Shown piece after piece: positions 25,501 to 35,621 of a stretch of 64,000 bases of DNA. Location: NCBI GenBank assembly GCA_963580455.1, contig OY756963.1, positions 18,743,555-18,807,554 of the forward strand, in the 5' to 3' direction. The position numbers and the translations under genes are program-made. Position 1 is the stretch's first letter. Each line of letters opens with the position of its first letter. Source of the stretch: Euonymus europaeus (lineage: Eukaryota; Streptophyta; Magnoliopsida; Celastrales; Celastraceae). Below the pieces are notes generated by a model that made no database searches, was not told the DNA's origin, and worked only from the letters and a program-made list of their open reading frames with translations.

Positions 25501-26001
25501 AAAACTCTCTAAGTAACAGCAAATTCCTTTTTTATTTAGTTGATTTCCAATGAAAACGCTTTTAGATCCGTAAAATATAATCCACACATATTCAAGACTT
25601 CTTCTTCTGTTCAGCTCGTTTAAATAATCGGAATCTAAAGGCATTTCCCAGATTCAATCTTCTCAAATTAGCTTATGCAATGAATTCGAACAACTCGAAT
25701 TCATGTACTCAAGAATCAAAAGAACGCACCAATAATGAACAGTTTTGCACCGGGAGCAACGCGTAGTTGTAGGGTTATAGCACACAGCGCAGTGGTACTG
25801 GGTGGGCATACTAGAGTAGTAAAGTCCAACAGCTTCGACCTCGGCGGCAGCAGTTTCATCGGTAGCCGATGCAAGCAGCCGGTCCATCTCATCCTTCTTC
25901 GCCACCGCATTAATCCACATGTGACGAACCAAGAGAAAGACCACCAGTAAGAACCCCAACAACAGGAGGCCCTGTAGCCCTAAAATCCCGCGGACCAGCA
26001 T
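19508..26001 (-). CDS. Ubiquitin carboxyl-terminal hydrolase, MYND-finger type (UBP16/UBP17-like)
   Basis: A cysteine deubiquitinase of the plant UBP16-19 group, which removes ubiquitin from proteins. The 12 exons, 5' to 3', are 26001-25730, 24303-24125, 24049-23487, 23392-23304, 22463-22378, 22311-22152, 22050-21936, 21820-21663, 21122-21038, 20922-20710, 20091-20030 and 19937-19508, giving 803 aa. Residues 7-26 form an N-terminal membrane helix. The MYND zinc finger follows at about 71-112 (CAVC, RCSRCKTVHYC, then SGKCQIIHWRQGH). Residues 115-330 are Ser-rich and poorly ordered. The USP domain starts with the Cys box GLTNCGNSCYANAVLQCL, with nucleophile Cys369. The His box FSGHYVCYVKN gives His621, and RIDDSM supplies the acidic residue. 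The C-terminal tail is Ser-rich. All catalytic residues are present and length is within the group's range. A perfect 21-bp duplication just after the MYND finger repeats seven residues. Its 5' end faces a divergent tRNA gene. Confidence 0.95.
24181..24222 (-). repeat. Perfect in-frame 21-bp coding duplication
   Basis: Units 24181-24201 and 24202-24222 are identical. In the protein this gives EEGSDFG twice in a row, right after the MYND finger of the ubiquitin protease. The frame is kept, so it is a tolerated length change. Confidence 0.95.
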
Positions 26002-26515
26002 TTACCCGCCACCGAGTATTAGACCAGAACAGAGAAACCCTATGATATTCACTTTACTATACATAGAATACGAGGAGACAGTGGTTGTTGGGGGTGTTGG
26101 TATAGGCGTCGTCGTCGGGGGAGGAAGGATCGCGGTGGTGGTGAAGGGCAGAAGGGGAATTTCAAGTGGAGGAGATTGGGGTTGTGTGTTTGGGGCATCT
26201 GGTCTTTTGGGCAGATTTTCGAACGAGAGGGCGACCCGAGATTGAAATATGTGACGAAAACAGCTTTATTGATTTCAACTTTTCTGTCTTGAAGTAGGTA
26301 AAGACAAGATTTATGTCGGGTTATTATGGGTTTTACCGTTTCTCTGCACTTTGTAAATTCTTATTCTCGCTTTTCTACTACTTTATTTCTTTTTCTTTTT
26401 TAGTATATAAGGAATTTTCGACCTTTTTATTATTCTGCGTTAGTTTTTTCCCTTGCCACTTTCGCAGGTTTTACTTTGATAAATATAACTTACAGGGACT
26501 TCGAGCAATAAAGTC

Positions 26516-26597
26516 GTCGCTTTGGCCGAGTGGTTAAGGCGTGTGCCTGCTAAGTACATGGGTTTATCCCGCGAGAGTTCGAATCTCTCAGGCGACG
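26516..26597 (+). tRNA. tRNA-Ser (anticodon GCU)
   Basis: An 82-nt class II tRNA. The acceptor arm GTCGCTT pairs with AGGCGAC (one G-U) and a discriminator G ends it. The A box TGGCCGAGTGG and B box GAGTTCGAATC are intact. The anticodon loop CTGCTAA puts GCT at 26549-26551, and the long variable arm expected of tRNA-Ser is present. There is no intron. Upstream, CAATAAAG lies close to the start, as in many plant tRNA genes, and a T run follows. It lies about 515 bp from the divergent ubiquitin protease start codon. Confidence 0.96.
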
Positions 26598-26608
26598 ATA
26601 TTGCTTAG

Positions 26609-26613
26609 TTTTT
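26609..26613 (+). terminator. RNA polymerase III T-run terminator
   Basis: Five consecutive Ts, 11 bases beyond the tRNA-Ser end. Confidence 0.7.
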
Positions 26614-27109
26614 CCTTTTCAAACTTTGCCTTCCCCTTATCGTTGTTTATACTTTATATGGAGTCTACTTGCTACAAAAATTAATCTCAAATATATTCAG
26701 TAGCCATGATTCGATTGAATATTGCCCAACATAAACATGAACCAGACTTGCCATTAACACCATTCACTGACTTTGGTTGTGAGCCTGGAATTTAGGGTGA
26801 CAACCAACACTGTAGAGTCTGAGGAGCCCTTTTGGACTAAAACTATACCTTAAATCTATCACTTCAAAGAATATCTACACAAACCACAGATTTACAATAA
26901 TAAACATAAGCAGACAGAATTAAACATCAGTCTAACTACCCAAATGGACTCCCTAAAAGTCAAGACTTTTATCTCCTTAAAATGAAAGCCTTCCTGTCTT
27001 TTAGTCTTTTGCTTCAATGGGACGAAAGATTGCTCACTAATCTATACATTGACATATTCAATATCGACTAAATGCCACACAATTACAAGATCTCTGAAAC
27101 AGTTGTGTA
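26614..27109. other. Intergenic region between tRNA-Ser and CURT1D 3' end
   Basis: Contains the 3' flank of the minus-strand CURT1D gene. No other feature is seen. Confidence 0.5.
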
Positions 27110-30100
27110 TCAATTATCATCTGAGCCAAAAACCTGCTGCTTAAGCTCCTCAATTTTTGCAACCAACTCATCCCTGTTTTCCTGCAAAACAAGGCAATAA
27201 TTAGTATTGTTATTGCAGATATATAACAGGTAGCATGATAGAGTGGCCAAAAGAAGGTACCTTGAAGATCAAGTAGCGAGTGCTGAACCAGACTGTGTAG
27301 CCAAGACCCACAACTTCCAGCAACTTGGGGAACTAACATCACAACAAACATCAGGTTCAAGACAACAAGTGCAAGTATAAGTTGGAATCTCAAGGAAACT
27401 TCAGAGGTCAGATACGCATAAATTACAAGTGTATACGCACCACAGGAATAGAGTCAATAGCACCAACAATGGCTGAAGCTAACCACAGGGTGACCAAGGC
27501 ACCACCACCATATATAAGAAACAAATATGAATTGCTCGAGTCGAGCTGCAAGAATTAGGCAAGGCAATTGTCAATGCAAAATTTCAATGAACAAATAATT
27601 TTCTCTAAATAAATAATCCAAAACCAAAACATTGTTCGCTTTCTTTGCATGAAAAGAAAAACAATTTCTTCCATGGAACTATTTTCAGCGAAAAACTACC
27701 AATCAAGTGAGAATCAAAAAATAAAGGGAGATTACAAATCCTTTAACCAGAAAGCACTCTCCGAATGAATTCCAAGAAATAGCATACGACTTCAAGAAGA
27801 AATATGGCACAGCAGAAAGTTAAGATAATGTATCAATCAAACTAAAACAGAGGCAAATATTTCAGGCATAGCCGTACTTCTGTTTCCTTTGTTCTCCGGA
27901 GGAAAGAGCCCAAATATTATGAATATGAAGAAAATTTAGCAGCTTGTTCAAGGCCATAATAAAAAAAAAGAGAGGTTTAATAGGCATGGAGAACCACAAT
28001 TGATTTCACCAACCTTCAATGCAAGTCACATCACTCAAATAGATTTTGATGCCCTTGATCTGCAAATTGGCTTCTCAGAGTTCATATATATAAAAATCTA
28101 TACTTATTACATACACAAGAACGTACAGATACAGATGGACACGAGAATGAAGGGAAGAGGAAGAAAGCAAACATAGTATGGGGATAGAACAGGTATACCT
28201 ACGAACGGATGTCCTTATTCATCAATGAACGATATTCCCCTGTCAATAGAGACAATTTATACATACTTCATTATTAATTTTAGTATGCTCAATGCCTCAG
28301 AGAGATTGTTCCCCCAGGCCCCACTAGACTGCTTTGCCCTATCAACACAAAGACAATGCAATGTTGAAAACAGGCACCGGAACAAATGTGATCCCACTTT
28401 ATGACACCTAATTTTACATGTATGATTTAAAATAACAGAAATAACCATAATGCCATGACGATGAACATAACCATAGCATCTTGGATACACACTGCAAAAA
28501 AGTCCACATTTTAAAGATATCATCTATATTTATATAAGACTAGGGTGCATCATTGTTGTAAAATTGTGGATCTTAAAAAGACAATCAGTGAAAAGCCAAT
28601 CAAATAGAAATAGTGAACAAAAGTTCTAATATTCTTGTGTTTCTCAGGTAACCGCTCAGGATTGTCTTTCATCGAGTAGACTTTGTATAAACTTTCTCAA
28701 CTTCCGAGTATTCATCATTGCAACACATTGGACTCTCAAAATTGTGATTCTGATTATTTTTAAAGAAACTTGTGACCTTGTCAATAGAACCTCAATATAT
28801 GCATTAGTTTTGAAAATAAGGGATGCTACACAGCCTCCACCAATTCCTATCTTTTTTCCCCTTTCTTTGAGATAGGGAAAGAAAAGGGAATGCCGAAATT
28901 ATAAATCAAGGAACCAATTTCATGGCATCTTTCCAACCGGTTAAACACATTTCAAACAGGACACTGAATGACTGAATGACTGAATTACTTTTATGAACAT
29001 TTTGGTAATAATTCTCATGAAATTAAAACATTCTACGCTTTGAATGCAAAACTGATTGCCATTGTCATCAAATTTAAAAAAAAAAAAAGAACAGAGAGAG
29101 AGAATAACAAAGAAAATAGGAAAATAAGAAAATAGAGTTCATGTTTCAAAATTGTGAAATGGCATAATTGGCAGGAAAAAGCAACAATTTAAACCTTGAT
29201 GATGAAGCAAAAAGTAAAGAGTGAAGCATGTATAATGTTGCTCACGTGACCGTTCAGGATCTACATGATGGTTGTCAAAGTTCCATCAAGCATCCAGTGA
29301 ATGCTTTCAATTATTGTTAATTGTGTCATCGCAGCAACTAAGTCTATTATCTATATGATCCGAGAAATCAATGAGAAAGAAGCAAATTCAGCCAGTCGGA
29401 AAAAGTAAGGTGAATTTGAGCTCATCGACATATAATTTGAGACAAATTGGCTTAGCCTAGAAACAGCACCTTCAAGAGTCAAACAAAATCTCAGTTATTT
29501 ACAACATAATTGTGCAATCAATTCAGCGAACCTCTAAAATTGGGAGTAAAAGAAATAAAAATATGAGAGAAAATCAAACAAAATACTTTCCATTAAAAAA
29601 CTTGCGAGTCAATGTGGAAGTATCAAGAAGAAAAAAGGGATGTAAAGAGAATGGCATAAAGCTCGTCAAATCAAACCCTCATGGGAGGGGAACATGTAAT
29701 AACAAAGCATAAAAGAGACTTCATAAAATGCAGATACTTAAAGTTGTGTGCTCTTTGGCAAAAAGTTACAAACATAAGTTCAAAGTTGCTGCTACATTAG
29801 AAAGAAATTCAAAGCATTTCAAGCAAACCTTAATGTCAAGTCCACTCAAAAAGTCAGAACTCTGCATTGGCTCATCTATAGGAGATTCTGCTTTAGGTAC
29901 TTCAGGTTGCAAATTTTCGTTATACACACTCTTTTCAACTGTTGGGACATCTTCTATGGCTACTGCACCATCACGCTCTTGCCCAACATACTTATTTGCT
30001 CCACTTGATGTTTCTTCAGATGATGCTGCTCTGGGCACGGACTCAATAACATAGACATTTCCTGGAAAAATTAATCAAAGAAGTGAGCAATTCAGAAGCA

Positions 30101-30819
30101 AAATGGGATTCACACGTCATTCAAATCCAAGCTTTACATGGAATCAGAAAAACTGGAATTGTAGTACCTTACTACGTGTTCACTGCATCCATGGTTCATT
30201 ATGCTCAATTAAGTTAAGTCATAAACTCCTAATGGTTAATTCACATTTCTCATATTTTTAAAGTATCCCCAAGCTAAATAAGTGAGTTCTCCACAGCTCT
30301 TTTTATTTAGCTTCGACACCCCAAGCCTTTGTCAGCTGGTGACTAGCTAGGAATGATTTCCGACTTGATTTTAGAGTGAAATCTTTTCAAGAGTTCATCA
30401 ATCGCATATTTAAAAGAAAGAGAGAGAAGAAAAACAATAGCATTTTTTTGTGAACACTCGTCGATTTCTGTCTAATCAAAAGGTGATCATATCATATCTC
30501 AGCTGCACATGAATTTATGCTCTGCAGAAAATAATTTTTGAATTCAGAAAATAAACACTAAAGTTCACACGACAAATCTCAAATGCAGCACTCGAATGAC
30601 CAAAAAAAAAAGCAATCGACTAACTACACAAGATAACATACCGTTCAGTGTCGTACGGGAGTGTAGACCGAGGGCGGATTGAGAGACTGATATTCGCCTG
30701 GGGAAGAGATTCTGAGGCGTGGTGCGGAGGGGAAGGGAGTTCGCGGAGAGAATCCTGTTGTGGTTGTGCTGGAGCATTTGAGAGGGATTCGAAAAGGCTT
30801 GGCTGGTACAGAGCTCCAT
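27110..30819 (-). CDS. CURT1D: CURVATURE THYLAKOID 1D-like protein, chloroplast
   Basis: CURT1 proteins sit in thylakoid membranes and bend them at grana margins. The exons, 5' to 3', are 30819-30642, 30061-29829, 27545-27441, 27332-27261 and 27181-27110, giving 219 aa. The N-terminus MELCTSQAFSN is Ser/Thr/Arg-rich and fits a plastid transit peptide. A long acidic linker (about 60-137) follows. The conserved CURT core is LIYGGGALVTLWLASAIVGA and IDSIPVFPKLLEVVGLGY, two hydrophobic helices joined by the signature, then TVWFSTRYLIFK and a C-terminal charged helix, ENRDELVAKIEELKQQ. The long acidic linker and MELCT start favour the D member over A, B or C. The frame is open upstream to a GTG at 30843, but 30819 is the first ATG. 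Intron 2 is long (about 2.3 kb). Confidence 0.88.
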
Positions 30820-31967
30820 TTGAGGTGTGTGGATTCTAAGCACTGATAGGGACGCCGCCGGAGAAACGGAGGAGGAACAGGGCGAGTGTCGGTCCTTTTA
30901 AATCGTGTGAGTCTGTACTGTGGCTAGCTCGTTACTCGATAGGGCTTTCCCTTCCGATCATGGATAACGTTTGATAACTTAGAATTTCATTAATCTAATC
31001 ATTACAATCATAATTAAAAATATATAAATAAATAAATAAATATTTATGTTTAATACGTATGCATATTATTTATTCGAATAATCTTTTTAAGTAATTTTTT
31101 ATATTTTAAGTACAATGATTATCAATGAGAGGAGAGAAGAGGTAAGCACTAATACTTGGTAATTCATTAGATTTTTAATTATTATCCTTTTACTAAACAC
31201 ATGTGATGACATCAAAAATGATGTATCAAGTGATCGGACTAGCTTATGAGATGTGAATGAATACATAAACGTGAGCTAGAAGGCCCATCAGAGGTTATCC
31301 TCTAGCGTAGGCGTTTCGACGCTCAAGTCAGTTTGTACTTAGATGTAAGGGGAGTTTGGCTGTTCAGAGCTCTCTGTAAGCTCAAGTGTGGAAATTGTGC
31401 TTCGAGAGACTTACCTGATTTTGAGTGTCTTATATAGAAGCTGAAGAGCTTGAACTTGAATATAATTGAGACTATTTCTTCCTTTCATCTATGATCTTTG
31501 GACGGGTGGAGTTTCAACCTCAATAGGACTTTACTCCTAGTAGGAATGGAACTCCTATTTAGGGTAATTTTCTAATGGGTGGAAGAGATCTTCTTTCCCC
31601 ATGGACCTCCTCGGTATACCAAGGACTAGGGTTGCACAAAGGTCAGGTTGGATCGGGTTCACCATCATACATCATCCGACCCACATAGGTCCTATAACCA
31701 ACCTTATTTGAGGTTGGGTTGGGTCGGGTGAGGGGTATGGGTTAGGTCGAGTTAAATAGGGTTGGGTCTAATATGCAAAATTATTCTTTACAGCATCAAT
31801 ATACTATTTTGTACAAACCTAAATTACAAACATAAAATTTGTGTAAACACCCTTATTCATTTAAAGAGAAATCAGACATTCAATGCATCCAGTGCACTCA
31901 GTTCATACTTCATAGTAACCTACAATCATAATAAGCTAGCATTTGCATGATCACTCCATAACAAAAT
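30820..31967. other. CURT1D promoter and old repeat DNA
   Basis: The first 150 bases are the presumed leader and promoter. Beyond that, 31270-31420 has LTR-like unique phrases such as GCGTTTCGACGCTCAAG, and 31660-31770 is rich in GGGTTGGGTCGGGT, a pattern common near hAT and retroelement ends. No termini could be paired, and no gene is seen. Confidence 0.4.
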
Positions 31968-32152
31968 AGTCAAAGATTATAAACAGAGAATCACAGTGGT
32001 AGAGACTGAGAATTGAAGAAGAAGAAGTCACTTGTATTATCAAGTCTTACGGCTTACAAAACCAACCAACCCTAGAAACACTAGCCATAAGAAATACAAA
32101 GACCAAAAAACCCATATAATTACAAATACCAAAATACTCTTATAATTTAACA
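31968..32152 (-). repeat. 3' LTR of the copia element
   Basis: 185 bp, a same-orientation copy of 35172-35356 with 4 substitutions. It directly follows (on the minus strand) a GAGGGGGAG purine tract. Confidence 0.95.
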
Positions 32153-32166
32153 CTCCCCCTCAAGCT
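32153..32166 (-). other. Polypurine tract of the copia element
   Basis: Minus strand AGCTTGAGGGGGAG directly abuts the 3' LTR. This is the standard plus-strand primer of plant copia elements. Confidence 0.85.
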
Positions 32167-33090
32167 GGAGCATATAGATTGAACATGCTCAGCTTGGTAC
32201 AAAACTTGTGAAACATAGATGGAGACAATGGTTTTGTGAAGAAGTCTCCTAATTGAGAAGCAGAGGAGATATAAGGAGTACTAATATCCTTTCTCAACAC
32301 TAAATCTCTAACAAAGTGACAATCGACTTCAATGTGCTTGGTACGCTCATGGAAGACCGGATTATTGGCAATGTAAATTGCAGCTTGATTATCACAATAC
32401 ATAGACATAGGACGAGGAACTTCAACACCAAAATCAGAAAGGATAAAGAAGACCCATAACATCTCAGAAGCTGTATGTGCCATGGCACGATACTCGGCTT
32501 CTGCACTAGAACGAGCCACCACAGGTTGCTTCTTGGAGCACCAAGTAACTAGATTCTCACCAACAAAAGTACAATATCCAGAAGTAGAGCGACGGTCAGA
32601 ATGAGAGCCGGCCCAATCTGCGTCACTATAGCCTGACACATTAAGAGATGAAGCACGATAAAGTAAACCACGCCCAACAGTACCTTTCAAATAACGGAGA
32701 ATACGCCAAACGGCATCAAAATGAGGAGATCGAGGAGCCTGCATGAAACGGCTAACAATGCTAACTGCATAAGCAATGTCAGGACGAGTCACTGTGAGAT
32801 ACATCAACTTACCAACCATACGTCGATAACGAGTAACATCTTTGAAAATAGCACCAGTATCAGGATCAAGTCGAGTAGTGGCATCTATAGGAGTATCTGC
32901 TGGACGAGAACCCAGCAAACCAGTCTCAGTGAGAAGATCAAGAATATACTTCCGCTGCGATAGAAATAGGCCACTAGAGGATCGAGCCACTTCTATGCCA
33001 AGGAAATAACGAAGATTTCCTAGGTCTTTGGTACAAAACTGGCTGCTCAAATAACTCTTTAATGCCTTCAAGATCACTACCAGATATAAT
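32167..33090 (-). pseudogene. Copia reverse transcriptase C-terminus and RNase H
   Basis: About 300 codons are open, with LKSYLSSQFCTKDLGNL and YFLGIEVARS of the reverse transcriptase thumb region, RYRRMVGKLMYLTVTRPDIAY, then the RNase H part, SGYSDADWAGS, RSSAEAEYRAMA and VYCDNQAAI-type sequence (MYCDNQAAIYIANN), ending near HEIDCHFVRD-type sequence. This part reads in a different frame from the gag-protease frame. Without the palm domain it cannot work as a polymerase. Confidence 0.85.
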
Positions 33091-34746
33091 GATATCATCA
33101 ACAAAGATAACAAAATACAAATGACTAGAAGTACTTGAGACACGGGCAGGACCCCAAATGTCTGTATGGACTAAAGCAAAACATTCAGGCTCACGGGAAG
33201 CATTCCGACTAGGAAAAGAACTACGATGATGTTTTCCTAATTGACAAGCAGGACAATCAAAACTCGAGACCGAACGAAAAGTAGGAAAAACAATCTTCAA
33301 CTTTTGCAGAGAGGGATGACCCAAACGACAATGCCACTGGAGAGGAGTGAAAGTAGTATGCAAAGCAGGAGATGAGGGGGTAGAGCTGGATGGATCCAAA
33401 TAGTATAAGTCATCACGTTCATGTCCCGAACCAATCGTCTTCTTGGTCTGAAGCTCCTGAAAAATACAAGAAGTAGGAGTAAAATTAATGGAGCAATTTA
33501 GAGCACGAGTCAATTGACTCACAGACAGAAGATTGAAAGGAAAGTTTTTAAGATAGAGACCACCAGGAAGATTAAATAGAGGAGAAGGATGGAGAAGGCC
33601 TTTACCAGAGACAGGTCGGGTAGAACCATCAGGAAGAATAACACTATAATCAATTGAATGTAAATGAGTAAAAAAAGAAGGGTTACCAGACATATGTGTG
33701 CTTGCACCTGAATCAATAATCCAAGGAGAGGATTGAATAGAGCATGCAATAGTACCTACAGTTTTGGCCAAATGGACAGAGGAAGATGGAGTGGAAGCAA
33801 TTTTGTCTTGAGTTCCAGACACCAGAACGGCAGCAGAGTCAGAACCAACAGAAGAAGAGGTGTCAGTCACACGATTCACATGCTCAGGTTTCCCATATTT
33901 AACCCAACAATAGGGTTCAGTGTGATTGGTTCCACCACAATGGGTACATTGTTTATCACCACGACCTGAGTAACGCCCACCCCCGCGACCGCGATTATTA
34001 CCACGGCCACGATTGCCACGACCACGAGAGGCACCACCACCACCACGAGAAGTCTGAGACGAGAACATTGTAGTACTTTCAGGAGTGGAGGCAGCCGAGG
34101 GGAGTTGTCCCAAATAGGAACGTAATAACCGGGAGTAAGCATTGGCAGCGGTAGGCAAACTTTCACTGGCCAAAATGTGATCCTTAAAACCCTTAAAATC
34201 AGAATCCAAGCTCGCAAGCAATGAAGCAAGCATAAACTCTTCCCAATAGCGACGTTGCTCCGTAAGATCCGGAGTAAAAGGACGATGTTGTAAGAGTTGA
34301 TCCCATAGACTCTTGAGTTTACTATAGTGCTCAGGGAGAGTAGTACCATTCTGCTTAGTCGAAAAAATCTGCTCATAAAGTTCATAGACACGAGACACAT
34401 TGGAGTGTTGAGAGTGCGCACTAGCTAGAGTGTCCCAAATCTGCTTAGAAGTCTCAGCAAATTCAACAGTAGAGATAATATTAGGTTTCATACTATGCCA
34501 TAGCCAGCCCATAATGAGAGAGTCTTCACTCTCCCAATCGGCAAGAGTAGGGTCCTCCTTTTTGGGAGGTGCATCAGTAATGTATTTCAATTTATTCTTA
34601 CCACGAAGATGAACCTTGATAGCATGAGCCCAAGACATATAATTGTATCCATTGAGTCTTTTTGAAGTGATTGACCGAGGCAGGTCATCATCCCTTGAAC
34701 CCAAAACACCCTTGGAAGGGGTTTTATCATCCGAACCAGTAGACAT
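33060..34746 (-). pseudogene. Copia gag, protease and truncated integrase, fused to reverse transcriptase
   Basis: The likely start is the ATG at 34746 (MSTGSDDKTPS). The frame is open for more than 500 codons. In order: gag (YMSWAHAIKVHLRGK, then LPEHYSKLKSLWDQL), an Arg/Gly-rich stretch, the zinc knuckle CTHCGGTNHTEPYC, the protease site WIIDSGASTHMSG, and the pre-integrase zinc region WHCRLGHPS with CPACQLGKHH. The integrase core begins at HTDIWGPA but stops after YFVIFVDD, which continues straight into IIISGSDLEG, the reverse transcriptase YVDD region. Gag and protease could still be made; integrase could not. Confidence 0.88.
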
Positions 34747-34785
34747 AGGAACAGATACAAGCAGGACCCAGAAAACCAGAAAAAT

Positions 34786-34905
34786 CACTGCAAAAACAGT
34801 GCCAACAGTGCCCAGAAATCACTGCAGAAACAGTGCCAACAGTGCCCAGAAATCACTGCAGAAATAGTGCCCAGAAATCACTGTAGAAACAGTGCCAGCA
34901 AGATC
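34786..34905. repeat. Tandem repeat in the copia leader
   Basis: About three units of roughly 34 bp, each with AAATCACTGCAGAAACAGTGCC and a following AACAGTGCCCAG, lie between the primer-binding site and gag. Confidence 0.85.
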
Positions 34906-35160
34906 CAGAAAATCGAACCAGTAGACATGGGAACAAATACCAGCAGGACCCAGAAAACCAGAAAAAAAATAAGCAGAAAAAATCACCGAGAGATGCAAGA
35001 AGGGCCTGAGCTGAGGCAATCCACAAAGCAAAACATCAAGGCAAAACGAAATCAGCCAGAATCCATGTGTGTGAGGCGCATCATTGACGAAGAGAGAGAG
35101 AGAGCTCAGCTTCCAAGAAGCGGAAAAAGAAGAAGACAGCAACGCGGAAACGAACCTGGC

Positions 35161-35171
35161 CTCCGATACCA
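35161..35171 (-). other. Primer-binding site of the copia element
   Basis: Minus strand TGGTATCGGAG directly follows the 5' LTR. It matches the usual initiator-Met tRNA complement TGGTATCAGAG with one change. Confidence 0.85.
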
Positions 35172-35356
35172 AGTCAAAGATTATAAACAGAGAATCACAG
35201 TGGTAGAGACTAAGAATTGAAGAAGAAGAAGTCACTTGTATTATCAAGTCTTACGGCTTACAAAACCAACCAACCCTAGAAACACTAGCCATAAGAAATA
35301 CAAAGACCAAAAAACCCTTATAATTACAAAGACCAAAATACCCTTATAATTTAACA
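35172..35356 (-). repeat. 5' LTR of the copia element
   Basis: 185 bp, 4 differences from the LTR at 31968-32152. It adjoins the AAAAT target duplication at 35357. Confidence 0.95.
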
Positions 35357-35546
35357 AAAATAAAGCCAATACAGTACACTAATAAAGTCATAATAAGCTG
35401 GTAGTTGTACTCAGTGCATAAAATAAAGTCAAATACAATAACATCTCAATTCCAAGGCATATTGCCTACCAAATCAAATGACATGTTCTCAAATTAACAA
35501 AGCAAAATAAGTAAATAACAGCCATTTTCAGCAGCCACCAATCAAG

Positions 35547-35586
35547 TGTCATCAATTATTGGATTCTTCTATCACCTGTGAAATTG

Positions 35587-35621
<35 letters not shown>

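Larger units (their letters stand above)
31968..35356 (-). mobile_element. Internally deleted Ty1/copia LTR retrotransposon
   Basis: The element is 3,389 bp, read on the minus strand. The 185-bp LTRs (5' LTR 35356-35172, 3' LTR 32152-31968) start TGTTAAATTATAAG and end CTTTGACT. Perfect 5-bp target duplications, AAAAT, lie at 31963-31967 and 35357-35361. A primer-binding site follows the 5' LTR and a purine tract precedes the 3' LTR. The order gag, zinc knuckle, protease, pre-integrase zinc-binding region, reverse transcriptase end, RNase H is that of Ty1/copia. Most of integrase and the N-terminal half of reverse transcriptase are missing. The LTRs differ at 4 of 185 positions, so insertion is fairly recent. 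Confidence 0.95.

Noticed and set aside
30820..30843. Eight-codon N-terminal extension of the CURT1D protein
   Set aside because: The extension would start at GTG; the first ATG is at 30819 and gives the family start MELCT.
32974..33060. End of the gag-protease frame past the IN-RT joint
   Set aside because: After SDLEG the frame leaves the reverse transcriptase reading, so the final codons are out of frame and not a new protein.
34747..34788. 14-codon extension ahead of copia gag
   Set aside because: It would start at GTG and is encoded by the leader tandem repeats; the first ATG at 34746 fits gag.
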